NCBI GenBank assembly: GCA_929200515.1
Contig: CAKNAD010000090.1
Location: 1 to 9,980 of the forward strand
Source: Candidatus Gorgonimonas leptogorgiae
GTDB lineage: Bacteria > Pseudomonadota > Gammaproteobacteria > Pseudomonadales > Endozoicomonadaceae
DNA: 9,980 nt
Direction: 5' to 3'
Made by a program: the position numbers and the translations under genes. Shown in pieces: positions 1 through 8,200 of this stretch (within the stretch, counting starts at the first letter, position 1; each line of letters opens with the position of its first letter). The notes beneath the pieces are model-generated. The model saw only the letters and a program-made list of their open reading frames with translations. It had not been told where the DNA came from and searched no databases.

Positions 1-718
1 TACAAATTGCAACTACTTGAGAATTTTCTTTAGCTGCGAATTGTTTTACTTCATTTAAATAATCTATAGATGTCGTGCTATCTTCATCTATATTTGCTAC
101 ATACATAACAGGCTTGGTAGTTAGCAAATTAAAACTTTTCAGAATAATAAGTTCTCTTTCCTCTAAATTAGGTAATAGCTCTTTAGCTAGTTTGCCCTTC
201 TCCAGACAATCTATCAATTTTTGTAATATTTTTTGTCTTTCTTTAGAGTCTTTATCTCCACTTTTTGCCTGTTTGCTAATTTTTTGTAATTGCTTTTCAG
301 CACTTTCTAAATCAGCTAGCATTAGCTCAGTATTTATAGTTTCTATATCAGATATTGGGTTAACTTTACCATTTACATGAGTTATATTACCATCATCAAA
401 ACAACGGACGACATGCACTATAGCATCTGTTTCTCTAATATTAGATAAAAATTTATTACCAAGCCCCTCTCCTTTTGAAGCTCCTGCTACCAAACCGGCA
501 ATATCAACAAACTCTATAGTTGTTGGTAGAATATCTTTAGGATTAACTATTGATGCCAGTAAACTTAGCCTATCATCTTGAACAGCAACTATCCCAGAGT
601 TAGGCTCGATAGTACAAAAAGGAAAATTTTTAGCTTCGATCTTTAATCTAGTTAACGCATTAAACAACGTTGATTTGCCTACATTTGGCAAACCTACAAT
701 ACCACACTTAAAACCCAT
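1..718 (-). CDS. ychF: Redox/ribosome-associated ATPase YchF (OBG family), 3' end cut off by window edge
   Basis: YchF (Ola1 in eukaryotes) is a cytoplasmic P-loop NTPase of the TRAFAC/OBG class that binds ribosomes and, unlike most relatives, hydrolyses ATP in preference to GTP. The 239 visible residues begin MGFKCGIVGLPNVGKST, nearly identical to E. coli YchF. G1/Walker A is G9-S16 (GLPNVGKS), G3 is DIAG at 72-75, and the G4 position is NIDE at 209-212 instead of NKxD; this change is the YchF hallmark linked to ATP preference. Residues about 125-200 are charged and helical, matching the coiled-coil insertion of the family. The family is usually about 363 residues, so roughly the last third, including the TGS domain, lies before base 1. 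ATG at 718 is chosen because it gives the conserved N-terminus; the Shine-Dalgarno before it is weak. The gene lies 150 bases downstream of rpoC on the same strand. Identification is near certain. Confidence 0.97.
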   Translation of the reverse strand, partial: MGFKCGIVGLPNVGKSTLFNALTRLKIEAKNFPFCTIEPNSGIVAVQDDRLSLLASIVNPKDILPTTIEFVDIAGLVAGASKGEGLGNKFLSNIRETDAIVHVVRCFDDGNITHVNGKVNPISDIETINTELMLADLESAEKQLQKISKQAKSGDKDSKERQKILQKLIDCLEKGKLAKELLPNLEERELIILKSFNLLTTKPVMYVANIDEDSTTSIDYLNEVKQFAAKENSQVVAIC

Positions 719-742
719 AATATTCTATAAGCTCTCTGTTAT

Positions 743-786
743 ATACACATGGCAGTTGAAAATTCTAGATTTCATCTGCCACGTAT
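743..786 (-). repeat. Long imperfect inverted repeat between rpoC and ychF
   Basis: Left arm GGCAGTTGAAA (751-761) and right arm TTTCATCTGCC (770-780) pair over 11 bp with one mismatch, around the 8-base loop ATTCTAGA. The stem continues through T750-A781 and, past a small internal loop, through ATAC (743-746) with GTAT (783-786). That makes about 16 paired positions in all, more GC-rich than its surroundings. On the minus strand the stem is followed by ATAACAG, not by a T run, so it does not look like an intrinsic terminator. It could be an mRNA-stabilising or processing structure, a REP-like element, or a protein-binding palindrome. It ends 24 bases before the ychF start. Confidence 0.6.
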
Positions 787-790
787 GCAA
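762..790 (-). promoter_or_regulatory. Candidate ychF promoter
   Basis: Read on the minus strand, TTGCAT (790-785) is a 3/6 match to the sigma-70 -35 box. It is followed after exactly 17 bases by TAGAAT (767-762), a 5/6 match to the -10 box. Transcription would start near 755 and give a leader of about 37 bases before the ychF ATG. The elements overlap the arms and loop of the inverted repeat at 743-786. In DNA this AT-rich such matches arise by chance, so this is only a candidate; read-through from rpoC is the alternative. Confidence 0.25.
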
Positions 791-800
791 ATATCTATTT

Positions 801-835
801 TTTCAGAGCTTAGCAAAAAATATCTAGCTCTGAAA
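801..835 (-). terminator. Perfect 10-bp hairpin just after rpoC, possible terminator or 3' end structure
   Basis: TTTCAGAGCT (801-810) and AGCTCTGAAA (826-835) are exact reverse complements separated by 15 bases. On the rpoC strand the structure begins 33 bases after the stop codon, where a terminator would be expected. It is not a canonical intrinsic terminator: the loop is long, the six-T run falls inside the loop, and the 3' arm is followed by A residues. It may instead block 3' exonucleases or mark a processing site between rpoC and ychF messages. Confidence 0.4.
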
Positions 836-868
836 TTTAGCTCTTTAACTCACAATATGCTAATACTG

Positions 869-3800
869 CTATAAATCAAAATCACCTAAATTTAAAGCGT
901 CTGAAAGAGCTTGTTCCACTTCAAGATCATTTATTGCATCGCCTTGATGTCCACTAGATACTGCTTTTTTCTTTCTTCTTTCTTTATGATAAGCAAGACC
1001 TGTTCCTGCTGGAATTAACCTACCAACAACAACATTTTCTTTTAATCCCGCTAAAGGATCTATCTTTCCATTTATAGCTGATTCAGTAAGAACTCTAGTA
1101 GTTTCTTGGAATGAAGCAGAAGAAATAAAGGAATTAGTAGCTAAAGATGCTTTAGTTATTCCTAATAATCCATGAGTATATGTCGCAGGAGTCCCACCTT
1201 TAGCAATAACTTTTTTGTTTTTAGATAAAACTTCTTGCAACTCAACTTGATCACTATGTATTAAATCTGTATCACCTGGATCAATCACATCAGCTTTACG
1301 TAACATTTGACGTATAATTATTTCGATATGTTTATCGTTGATCTTCACCCCTTGTAAACGATATACATCTTGTATTTCATTTACAATATATTTAGCAAGC
1401 TCACCAACTCCTAGAAGCCTTAAAACATCTTTAGGATTAGTTGGTCCATCAGCAATAACCTCGCCCTGAACAACTTTCTCTCCCTCAAAGACATTCAGTT
1501 GCCTCCATTTAGGAATTAGATCTTCGTAAACTTTATCTTCTGAACCTTCAATAGGTTCAATTATTAATCTTTTCTTACCTTTAGTCTCTTTACCAAATTT
1601 AACAGTTCCAGAAATTTCTGCAAGAATTGCATGATCTTTTGGTTTTCTTGCTTCAAATAAATCGGCAACTCTTGGCAGACCACCAGTAATATCACGGTTT
1701 ACAGATGTTTTTTGTGGTATTTTTGCGAGTACATCACCAGCCTTAAGAGTAGCACCATCTTGGATACCAATAGTGGCACCTTCTTGCAATAGATACTTAG
1801 CTTCTTGCTCGGTGTTTGGTAAATTTATATGATTTCCGTTCTCATCAACTAAAACAATTGCTGGTCGCAGATCTTTAGCTGTTGAAGGTCGATCTTTTGA
1901 CTCTAAGACCTCAATACTTGAGATACCAGTCAGCTCATCTTTTTGAGTTTTTACAGTAATACCTTCTTCTAAATCGATAAATTTAGCAATACCAGATATT
2001 TCTGTAATTATAGGATGAGTATGAGGATCCCATGTTACAACAGTTTCATTTGATTCTACAAAATCACCTTCTCGTTTCAGCAAGCGACAACCATATGGCA
2101 ATTTATATCGCTCTTTTTCTCTACCAAATTCATCTACTACCGATAATTTGCCTGATCTGCCAACTGAAACTAGAGTGCCATTTTCACATTCAACATATTT
2201 AAAGTCGTGTAATCTAATATAGCCTTGATTTTTAATTACAACACTATCAGACTCTGCACTTCTAGATGCAGCACCACCTATATGGAAAGTTCTCATTGTA
2301 AGCTGAGTACCCGGCTCACCAATTGATTGTGCAGCTATAACACCAACCGCTTCACCAATATTAACAAGATGGCCTCTGCCTAAATCTCGACCGTAGCACT
2401 TGCCACATATTCCTTGTTCGGATTCACAAGATATAGGAGATCTTACCTTAACCTCATCTATGTTCATCTGCTCTAAGCGATGAACCCAAGCTTCATCGAT
2501 TAAAGTTCCGGCATGAACGGCTATTTCTTTATCTTTAGATCCTGGTTTAAACACATCTTCGGCAACAACTCTACCTAAAATACGCTCACCTAATAACTCA
2601 ACAACATCTCCACCTTCAATGTGAGGAGTCATCATTAAACCATTCGATGTTCCGCAATCTTCTATGGTAATAACTAGATCTTGAGCTACGTCTACTAACC
2701 TTCTAGTTAAATATCCTGAGTTAGCTGTTTTTAATGCTGTATCTGCAAGACCTTTACGAGCACCATGTGTAGAAATAAAATATTGGTGTCCGTCTAACCC
2801 TTCTCGGAAATTAGCGGTAATAGGTGTTTCAATAATCGAGCCATCTGGCTTTGCCATAAGGCCACGCATTCCCGCAAGCTGTCTAATCTGAGCCGCACTA
2901 CTACGTGCTCCAGAATCTGACATCATGTATACACTATTTAAAGATTCACGCTGTACTTCTTCTCCTTGAGAGTTTTGCACAGTTTCTGTCTTTAAATTAT
3001 TCATCATGCTTCTTGCAAGAGTTTCATTAGCACGTGACCAAATATCAATGACTTTGTTATATTTTTCACCTTTAGTTACAAGACCTGTATCAAACTGATT
3101 TTGTAACTCTTGAACTTCTCTATCCGCAGCTTCAATAATTGTTTCTTTGTTATCAGGAATTACAAAGTCGTTAATACCTATTGATATCCCAGATACTGTG
3201 GCATAACTAAACCCTAAATACATCAGCTGATCAGCGAATATTACAGTCTCTTTCAGCCCTACGTCTCTATAACATAAGTTTATTAATGTAGAAATTGCTT
3301 TTTTTCTCATAGGTTTATTAGCTAAATTAAATAATAAACCATCTGGTACTATACCCCACAGTAATAATCTTCCTACTGTAGTATCAACTATCATTGAATC
3401 TAGAGAATCAAGCTTGTATTTTTCTCGTTGCTTTTTTGTGAAACTATCAGTAGTTTCGTATTCTTTTTTTTCTTTTTCTGTGAAATACTTACCTACTATG
3501 TATTTTTCTTTTTCTTGTTGTGAAAAATGCTTAGCTTTCATTTTCACTTTTATTTTAGTATGTAATTCTGTAAATCCACATTTATAAGAGTATATAGCCT
3601 CATCGGAAGTTGCAAAAATGCTACCTTCGCCTTTGCAATCATCTATAGCACGAGTTATATAGTATAAACCTAAAACCACATCTTGTGATGGAACGATAAT
3701 AGGCTCTCCACTAGCAGGAGATAAAATATTATTCGTAGACATCATCAAAGCTCTAGCTTCAAGTTGAGCTTCAATAGTTAAAGGAATATGCACCGCCATT

Positions 3801-5194
3801 TGATCGCCGTCAAAGTCAGCATTATACGCAGCACAAACTAGAGGGTGTAATTGAATTGCCTTACCTTCTACTAATACTGGTTCAAAAGCTTGAATGCCTA
3901 ATCTATGTAGAGTTGGTGCACGGTTTAACATAACAGGGTGTTCAGAAATAATTTCTGCAAGAACATCCCATATTTCGAGGGTTTCTTTATCAACCATTTT
4001 CTTAGCTGCTTTAATTGTAGAAGCTAGCCCCATGCTTTCAAGCTTTCCAAACACAAACGGCTTAAATAACTCCAATGCCATTTTTTTAGGCAAGCCACAT
4101 TGATGCAATCTAAGAGCAGGTCCAACAGTAATTACTGATCTTCCTGAGTAGTCAACCCTTTTTCCTAATAAGTTTTGACGGAATCGTCCTTGTTTACCTT
4201 TTATCATATCAGCAAGAGACTTTAATGGGCGTTTATTAGCACCCATAATTGCTCTGCCTCTTCTGCCATTATCAAGTAAAGCATCGCCAGATTCTTGAAG
4301 CATACGCTTCTCATTGCGAATAATAATATCTGGAGCATTTAAATCTATCAATCGTTTCAGACGATTGTTTCTATTCACTACTCTACGATATAAATCATTC
4401 AGATCTGAAGTTGCAAACCGTCCGCCATCTAGTGGTACTAGAGGTCTAAGATCTGGTGGTAAAACAGGTAAAACATTGAGGATCATCCATTCTGGTTTAT
4501 TTCCAGATTTATAGAAAGCCTCAGCTAACTTTAATCTTCTACTTAATTTTTTTAATTTAGTATCCGATCCTGTTTCTGCAATTTCTTCACGCAAGTTGGC
4601 AATTTCTTCTTCTAGGTCTAGCTCAGCTAGCAATATTTGAACTGCCTCTGCTCCCATCCTAGCATCAAAATCATCACCAAACTCTTCTAAAGCTTCATAA
4701 TATTGCTCATCTGTTAGTAATTGATATTTTTCTAAAGATGTCATACCTGGATCGATAACAACATACGATTCAAAATATAAAACTCGTTCAATTTCACGAA
4801 GTGGCATACCTAACAAGCCACCTATCCGCGAAGGAAGTGATTTTAAAAACCAGATATGAGCAATAGGAGCTGCAAGCTCAATATGTCCCATTTGCTCTCT
4901 ACGAACTTTAGCTTGTGAAACTTCAACACCACATTTTTCACAAATTACACCACGATGCTTTAAGCGTTTGTATTTACCACATAAGCATTCATAATCTTTA
5001 ATAGGACCAAAGATTTTCGCACAAAAAAGACCATCTCTTTCTGGTTTAAATGTTCTGTAATTTATTGTTTCGGGTTTTTTAACTTCCCCGAAAGACCAAG
5101 ACCTTATTACTTCTGGAGAAGCTAATCTAATCTTGACTGCGTCGAACTCTTCGTCTTTAGTTTGATTCTTTAATAGATTTAATAAGTCTTTCAA
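869..5194 (-). CDS. rpoC: DNA-directed RNA polymerase subunit beta'
   Basis: β' forms half of the catalytic cleft of RNA polymerase and carries the active-site magnesium. The 1441-residue protein is complete (E. coli 1407). The N-terminal zinc site is C70, C72, C85, C88, numbered exactly as in E. coli. The magnesium-binding NADFDGD motif is at 458-464 (D460, D462, D464), again with E. coli numbering. Next come the secondary-channel region, the bridge-helix segment (TALKTANSGYLTRR), the second zinc site (C847, C923, C930, C933) and the trigger loop (MRTFHIGG, M967-H971). Everything after about residue 600 is offset by 33-35 residues because of a lysine-rich block at 555-596. The start is TTG at 5194: it gives the conserved MKDLL N-terminus and has AGGGGA seven bases upstream. 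The stop is TAG. rpoB lies 65 bases upstream and the two are surely co-transcribed. The frame is intact throughout. Confidence 0.99.
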   Translation of the reverse strand: MKDLLNLLKNQTKDEEFDAVKIRLASPEVIRSWSFGEVKKPETINYRTFKPERDGLFCAKIFGPIKDYECLCGKYKRLKHRGVICEKCGVEVSQAKVRREQMGHIELAAPIAHIWFLKSLPSRIGGLLGMPLREIERVLYFESYVVIDPGMTSLEKYQLLTDEQYYEALEEFGDDFDARMGAEAVQILLAELDLEEEIANLREEIAETGSDTKLKKLSRRLKLAEAFYKSGNKPEWMILNVLPVLPPDLRPLVPLDGGRFATSDLNDLYRRVVNRNNRLKRLIDLNAPDIIIRNEKRMLQESGDALLDNGRRGRAIMGANKRPLKSLADMIKGKQGRFRQNLLGKRVDYSGRSVITVGPALRLHQCGLPKKMALELFKPFVFGKLESMGLASTIKAAKKMVDKETLEIWDVLAEIISEHPVMLNRAPTLHRLGIQAFEPVLVEGKAIQLHPLVCAAYNADFDGDQMAVHIPLTIEAQLEARALMMSTNNILSPASGEPIIVPSQDVVLGLYYITRAIDDCKGEGSIFATSDEAIYSYKCGFTELHTKIKVKMKAKHFSQQEKEKYIVGKYFTEKEKKEYETTDSFTKKQREKYKLDSLDSMIVDTTVGRLLLWGIVPDGLLFNLANKPMRKKAISTLINLCYRDVGLKETVIFADQLMYLGFSYATVSGISIGINDFVIPDNKETIIEAADREVQELQNQFDTGLVTKGEKYNKVIDIWSRANETLARSMMNNLKTETVQNSQGEEVQRESLNSVYMMSDSGARSSAAQIRQLAGMRGLMAKPDGSIIETPITANFREGLDGHQYFISTHGARKGLADTALKTANSGYLTRRLVDVAQDLVITIEDCGTSNGLMMTPHIEGGDVVELLGERILGRVVAEDVFKPGSKDKEIAVHAGTLIDEAWVHRLEQMNIDEVKVRSPISCESEQGICGKCYGRDLGRGHLVNIGEAVGVIAAQSIGEPGTQLTMRTFHIGGAASRSAESDSVVIKNQGYIRLHDFKYVECENGTLVSVGRSGKLSVVDEFGREKERYKLPYGCRLLKREGDFVESNETVVTWDPHTHPIITEISGIAKFIDLEEGITVKTQKDELTGISSIEVLESKDRPSTAKDLRPAIVLVDENGNHINLPNTEQEAKYLLQEGATIGIQDGATLKAGDVLAKIPQKTSVNRDITGGLPRVADLFEARKPKDHAILAEISGTVKFGKETKGKKRLIIEPIEGSEDKVYEDLIPKWRQLNVFEGEKVVQGEVIADGPTNPKDVLRLLGVGELAKYIVNEIQDVYRLQGVKINDKHIEIIIRQMLRKADVIDPGDTDLIHSDQVELQEVLSKNKKVIAKGGTPATYTHGLLGITKASLATNSFISSASFQETTRVLTESAINGKIDPLAGLKENVVVGRLIPAGTGLAYHKERRKKKAVSSGHQGDAINDLEVEQALSDALNLGDFDL
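3407..3532 (-). repeat. Three tandem 14-residue (42-bp) repeats inside rpoC
   Basis: Residues 555-568, 569-582 and 583-596 of β' (bases 3532-3491, 3490-3449, 3448-3407) line up as three units of 14 residues without gaps. Each has Phe at position 3, Ser or Thr at 4, a run of Lys/Glu/Gln at 5-10 and Tyr at 11. The first and third units share EKY at positions 9-11; the second has KEY-type charge there. At DNA level units 1 and 2 match at 28 of 42 positions by my count, so the duplication is degenerate rather than recent. The block replaces a much shorter linker in E. coli β' just before the conserved DTTVGR segment and accounts for most of the extra length of this protein. Confidence 0.85.
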
Positions 5195-5201
5195 TATCGT
5201 A

Positions 5202-5207
5202 TCCCCT
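5202..5207 (-). promoter_or_regulatory. rpoC Shine-Dalgarno
   Basis: AGGGGA on the minus strand sits seven bases before TTG at 5194. It is the strongest G-run in the spacer and decides the start: it supports initiation at the non-ATG codon, which also gives the conserved MKDLL N-terminus. Confidence 0.8.
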
Positions 5208-5218
5208 AGATGCGAATG

Positions 5219-5241
5219 ACAAGCTAGCCATGCTAGCTTGT
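5219..5241 (-). repeat. Perfect hairpin in the rpoB-rpoC spacer
   Basis: ACAAGCTAGC (5219-5228) and GCTAGCTTGT (5232-5241) are exact reverse complements around a 3-base loop. On the message the stem would begin about 18 bases after the rpoB stop and end 11 bases before the rpoC Shine-Dalgarno. No T run follows, so it is not an intrinsic terminator. Likely roles, by inference, are RNA processing, stability, or tuning of rpoC translation relative to rpoB. Confidence 0.75.
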
Positions 5242-5259
5242 GGCAACCTTAAATATTCG

Positions 5260-8200
5260 TTACTCAGATTCCAAGTCAATGTCAATAGCCAAAGAGCGGA
5301 TCTCTTTCAATAGTACCTTGAACGACTCCGGCATTCTTGGTTCCATACTATATTCGCCATCTACAATATTTTTATACATGCGAGTTCGTCCAGCTACATC
5401 GTCTGATTTAACAGTTAGCATTTCTTGTAAAGTATAAGAAGCTCCATATGCTTCAAGAGCCCATACTTCCATCTCTCCAAACCTTTGGCCACCAAACTGT
5501 GCCTTACCTCCCAAAGGTTGTTGAGTAACTAAAGAGTATGAGCCTGTTGATCTTGCGTGCATTTTATCATCGACTAGATGGTTCAGTTTAAGAACATACA
5601 TATAGCCAACCGTTACTTTACGATCAAATTTATCACCTGTTCTTCCATCATAAAGATTAACTTGACCGCTATCATCTAGATCTGCTAATCGTAATAATCT
5701 TTTGATTTCATCTTCTTTAGCTCCATCAAAAACAGGTGTCGCCATCGGAACACCTTTAGATAGATTTTTAGCTAATTCTAAAATTTCACTATCATTAAAT
5801 GATTCTAAATCCGCCTTAGGCCTTTCTAATTGCTTAGATTCATCATCAAGCACATGGGTTTTATTATAGACTTGATCTAAGAATGTACGGATTTCATTGA
5901 CACTACGTTGAGCATCTATCATTTTTTGAATCTTAGTACCAAGACCTTTAGAAGCAGCACCAAGATGGGTTTCTAATATCTGACCAACGTTCATTCGAGA
6001 AGGAACACCCAGAGGGTTTAAGACTATATCTACTGGATTGCCTTCTTCATCATAGGGCATATCTTCAACTGGCATAATAATAGAAACAACACCTTTGTTA
6101 CCATGTCGTCCAGCCATTTTATCTCCAGGCTGTATTTGCCGTTTAATAGCAAGATAAACTTTAATAATCTTTTGTACCCCAGGAGCCATATCGTCCCCTT
6201 TACTGAGCTTTGCTTTTTGCTCTTCTACACGCTGATCAATTGCTTGTTTAATGTTAGATATTTGCTTATCTGAAGCTTCAAGCTGTTGATTTAAATCTTC
6301 ATTCTCCATATTCAGATTATAAAGATCGCTAAGAGTTACACTCTCTAAAAACCCAGCAGAAATAACCGTTCCTTTAGCTAAAGAACATCCTGATATAACT
6401 TTTTGTCCAAGAAGGCTGTTATCTAACCTTGACTTAGCATCACGTTCAAAAACTTTATACTCTTCTTGTAAATCTTTGCGATAATCTTTTAGCTTTTGCT
6501 CTTCGATGAATTTTGCTCTGTTATCTTTTTTTACGCCATCACGAGTAAATATTTGTACATCTATTACCGTACCTTTTGTACCCGTTGGAACCCTTAAAGA
6601 AGTATCTTTAACATCAGAGGCTTTTTCACCAAAAATAGCTCGTAATAATTTTTCTTCTGAAGTTAGCTGAGTTTCTCCTTTAGGAGTAACCTTGCCAACT
6701 AAGATATCACCAGGGGACACTTCAGAACCAATATAAACTATTCCTGTTTCATCTAAATTATTTAGTGCTGACTCGCTAATATTAGGTATATCATCAGTTA
6801 TTTCTTCTGAACCAAGCTTAGTATCTCTAGCAACACAAGTTAATTCTTGTATATGGATGCTAGTAAATCTATCATCTTGAACTACTCTTTCGGAAAGTAA
6901 GATAGAATCCTCAAAGTTATAACCATTCCAAGGCATAAAAGCAACACGCATATTTTGACCAAGGGCTAACTCGCCTAAATCTACCGATGGACCATCAGCC
7001 ATAATGTCCCCTGCATTAACCACGTCTCCTTCTTTAACTAAAGCTTTTTGATTTATACAGGTATTTTGGTTGGATCGAGTATATTTAATTAGGTTATAAA
7101 TATCTACGCCAGATTCATCTGCGTTTATTTCTTTTTCATTTACAATAACTACTATTCGTGAAGAATCTACCGACTTAACAATACCGCCACGCTGAGCTAC
7201 TACGCATACACCTGAATCTTCTGCTGCACGTCGTTCTATACCTGTACCAACCAAAGGTTTATCGGAGATTAAAGTAGGTACTGCTTGACGTTGCATGTTA
7301 GAACCCATCAGAGCACGGTTAGCATCATCGTGCTCTAAGAAAGGAATTAGGGAGGCAGCTACAGATACCATTTGCTTAGTAGAAACATCCATATATTGAA
7401 TTTTTTCTCGTGGAATAAGCAAACATTCATTGCGATACCTGCCATTTACTAACGGGCTTATTATTTTGTTATCTTTATCAAAAGCTATAGATGCTTGAGC
7501 AATATGATAGTTTCCTTCTTCTATAGCTGATAGATAATCAATCTCATCTGTGGCTTTACCATCAACAACTTTTCTATAAGGAGTTTCTAAAAAACCATAG
7601 CTATTAGTTTTAGCATAACATGCTAACGAATTTATTAATCCGATGTTTGGTCCTTCAGGAGTCTCAATTGGGCAAACTCTACCATAATGTGTTGGATGCA
7701 CATCACGAACCTCAAACCCTGCTCTTTCACGAGTAAGACCACCCGGCCCTAAAGCTGACACTCTACGCTTGTGAGTAATTTCAGATAGCGGATTGTTTTG
7801 ATCCATAAATTGAGATAACTGACTAGAACCAAAAAATTCTTTTATTGATGAAGAAATAGGCTTACAATTAATTAAGCTTTGTGGCATCATTGTATCTACT
7901 TCGGGCTGGCTTAGCTTTTCTTTTACTGCTCTTTCTACTCTAACTAAACCAACTCTAAATTGGTTTTGAGTCATTTCACCAACAGAACGAACTCTACGGT
8001 TTCCTAAATGGTCAATATCATCGCATTCGCCTTTACCGTTTCTAATATCTACTAATGTTCCAAGAACATCAATAACATCTTCTGAAATAAACTTTCCAGT
8101 TTTGGTATCATATTTAAGAATTACACCTGGCCCTGTATCGACATTACGACCAAGTTTACGGTTAAACTTCATTCGACCTACTGGAGATAAATCATATCTT

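Larger units (their letters stand above)
719..868. other. rpoC-ychF intergenic spacer
   Basis: This 150-base gap has no open frame resembling a gene on either strand. It holds two inverted repeats back to back (801-835 and 743-786) and a promoter-like pair of hexamers (762-790), all described separately. Neither hairpin is followed by a proper U tract on the minus strand, so it is unclear whether rpoC transcription ends here or runs on into ychF. Confidence 0.8.
5195..5259. other. rpoB-rpoC spacer
   Basis: The 65 bases separate the rpoB TAA from the rpoC TTG. They hold a perfect hairpin (5219-5241) and the rpoC Shine-Dalgarno. No promoter-like sequence stands out, which fits a single rpoBC message. 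Confidence 0.8.

Noticed and set aside
75..380. Plus-strand open frame of about 100 codons
   Set aside because: It lies opposite the conserved ychF coding sequence and its product looks like an antisense translation; no ribosome binding site or family resemblance.
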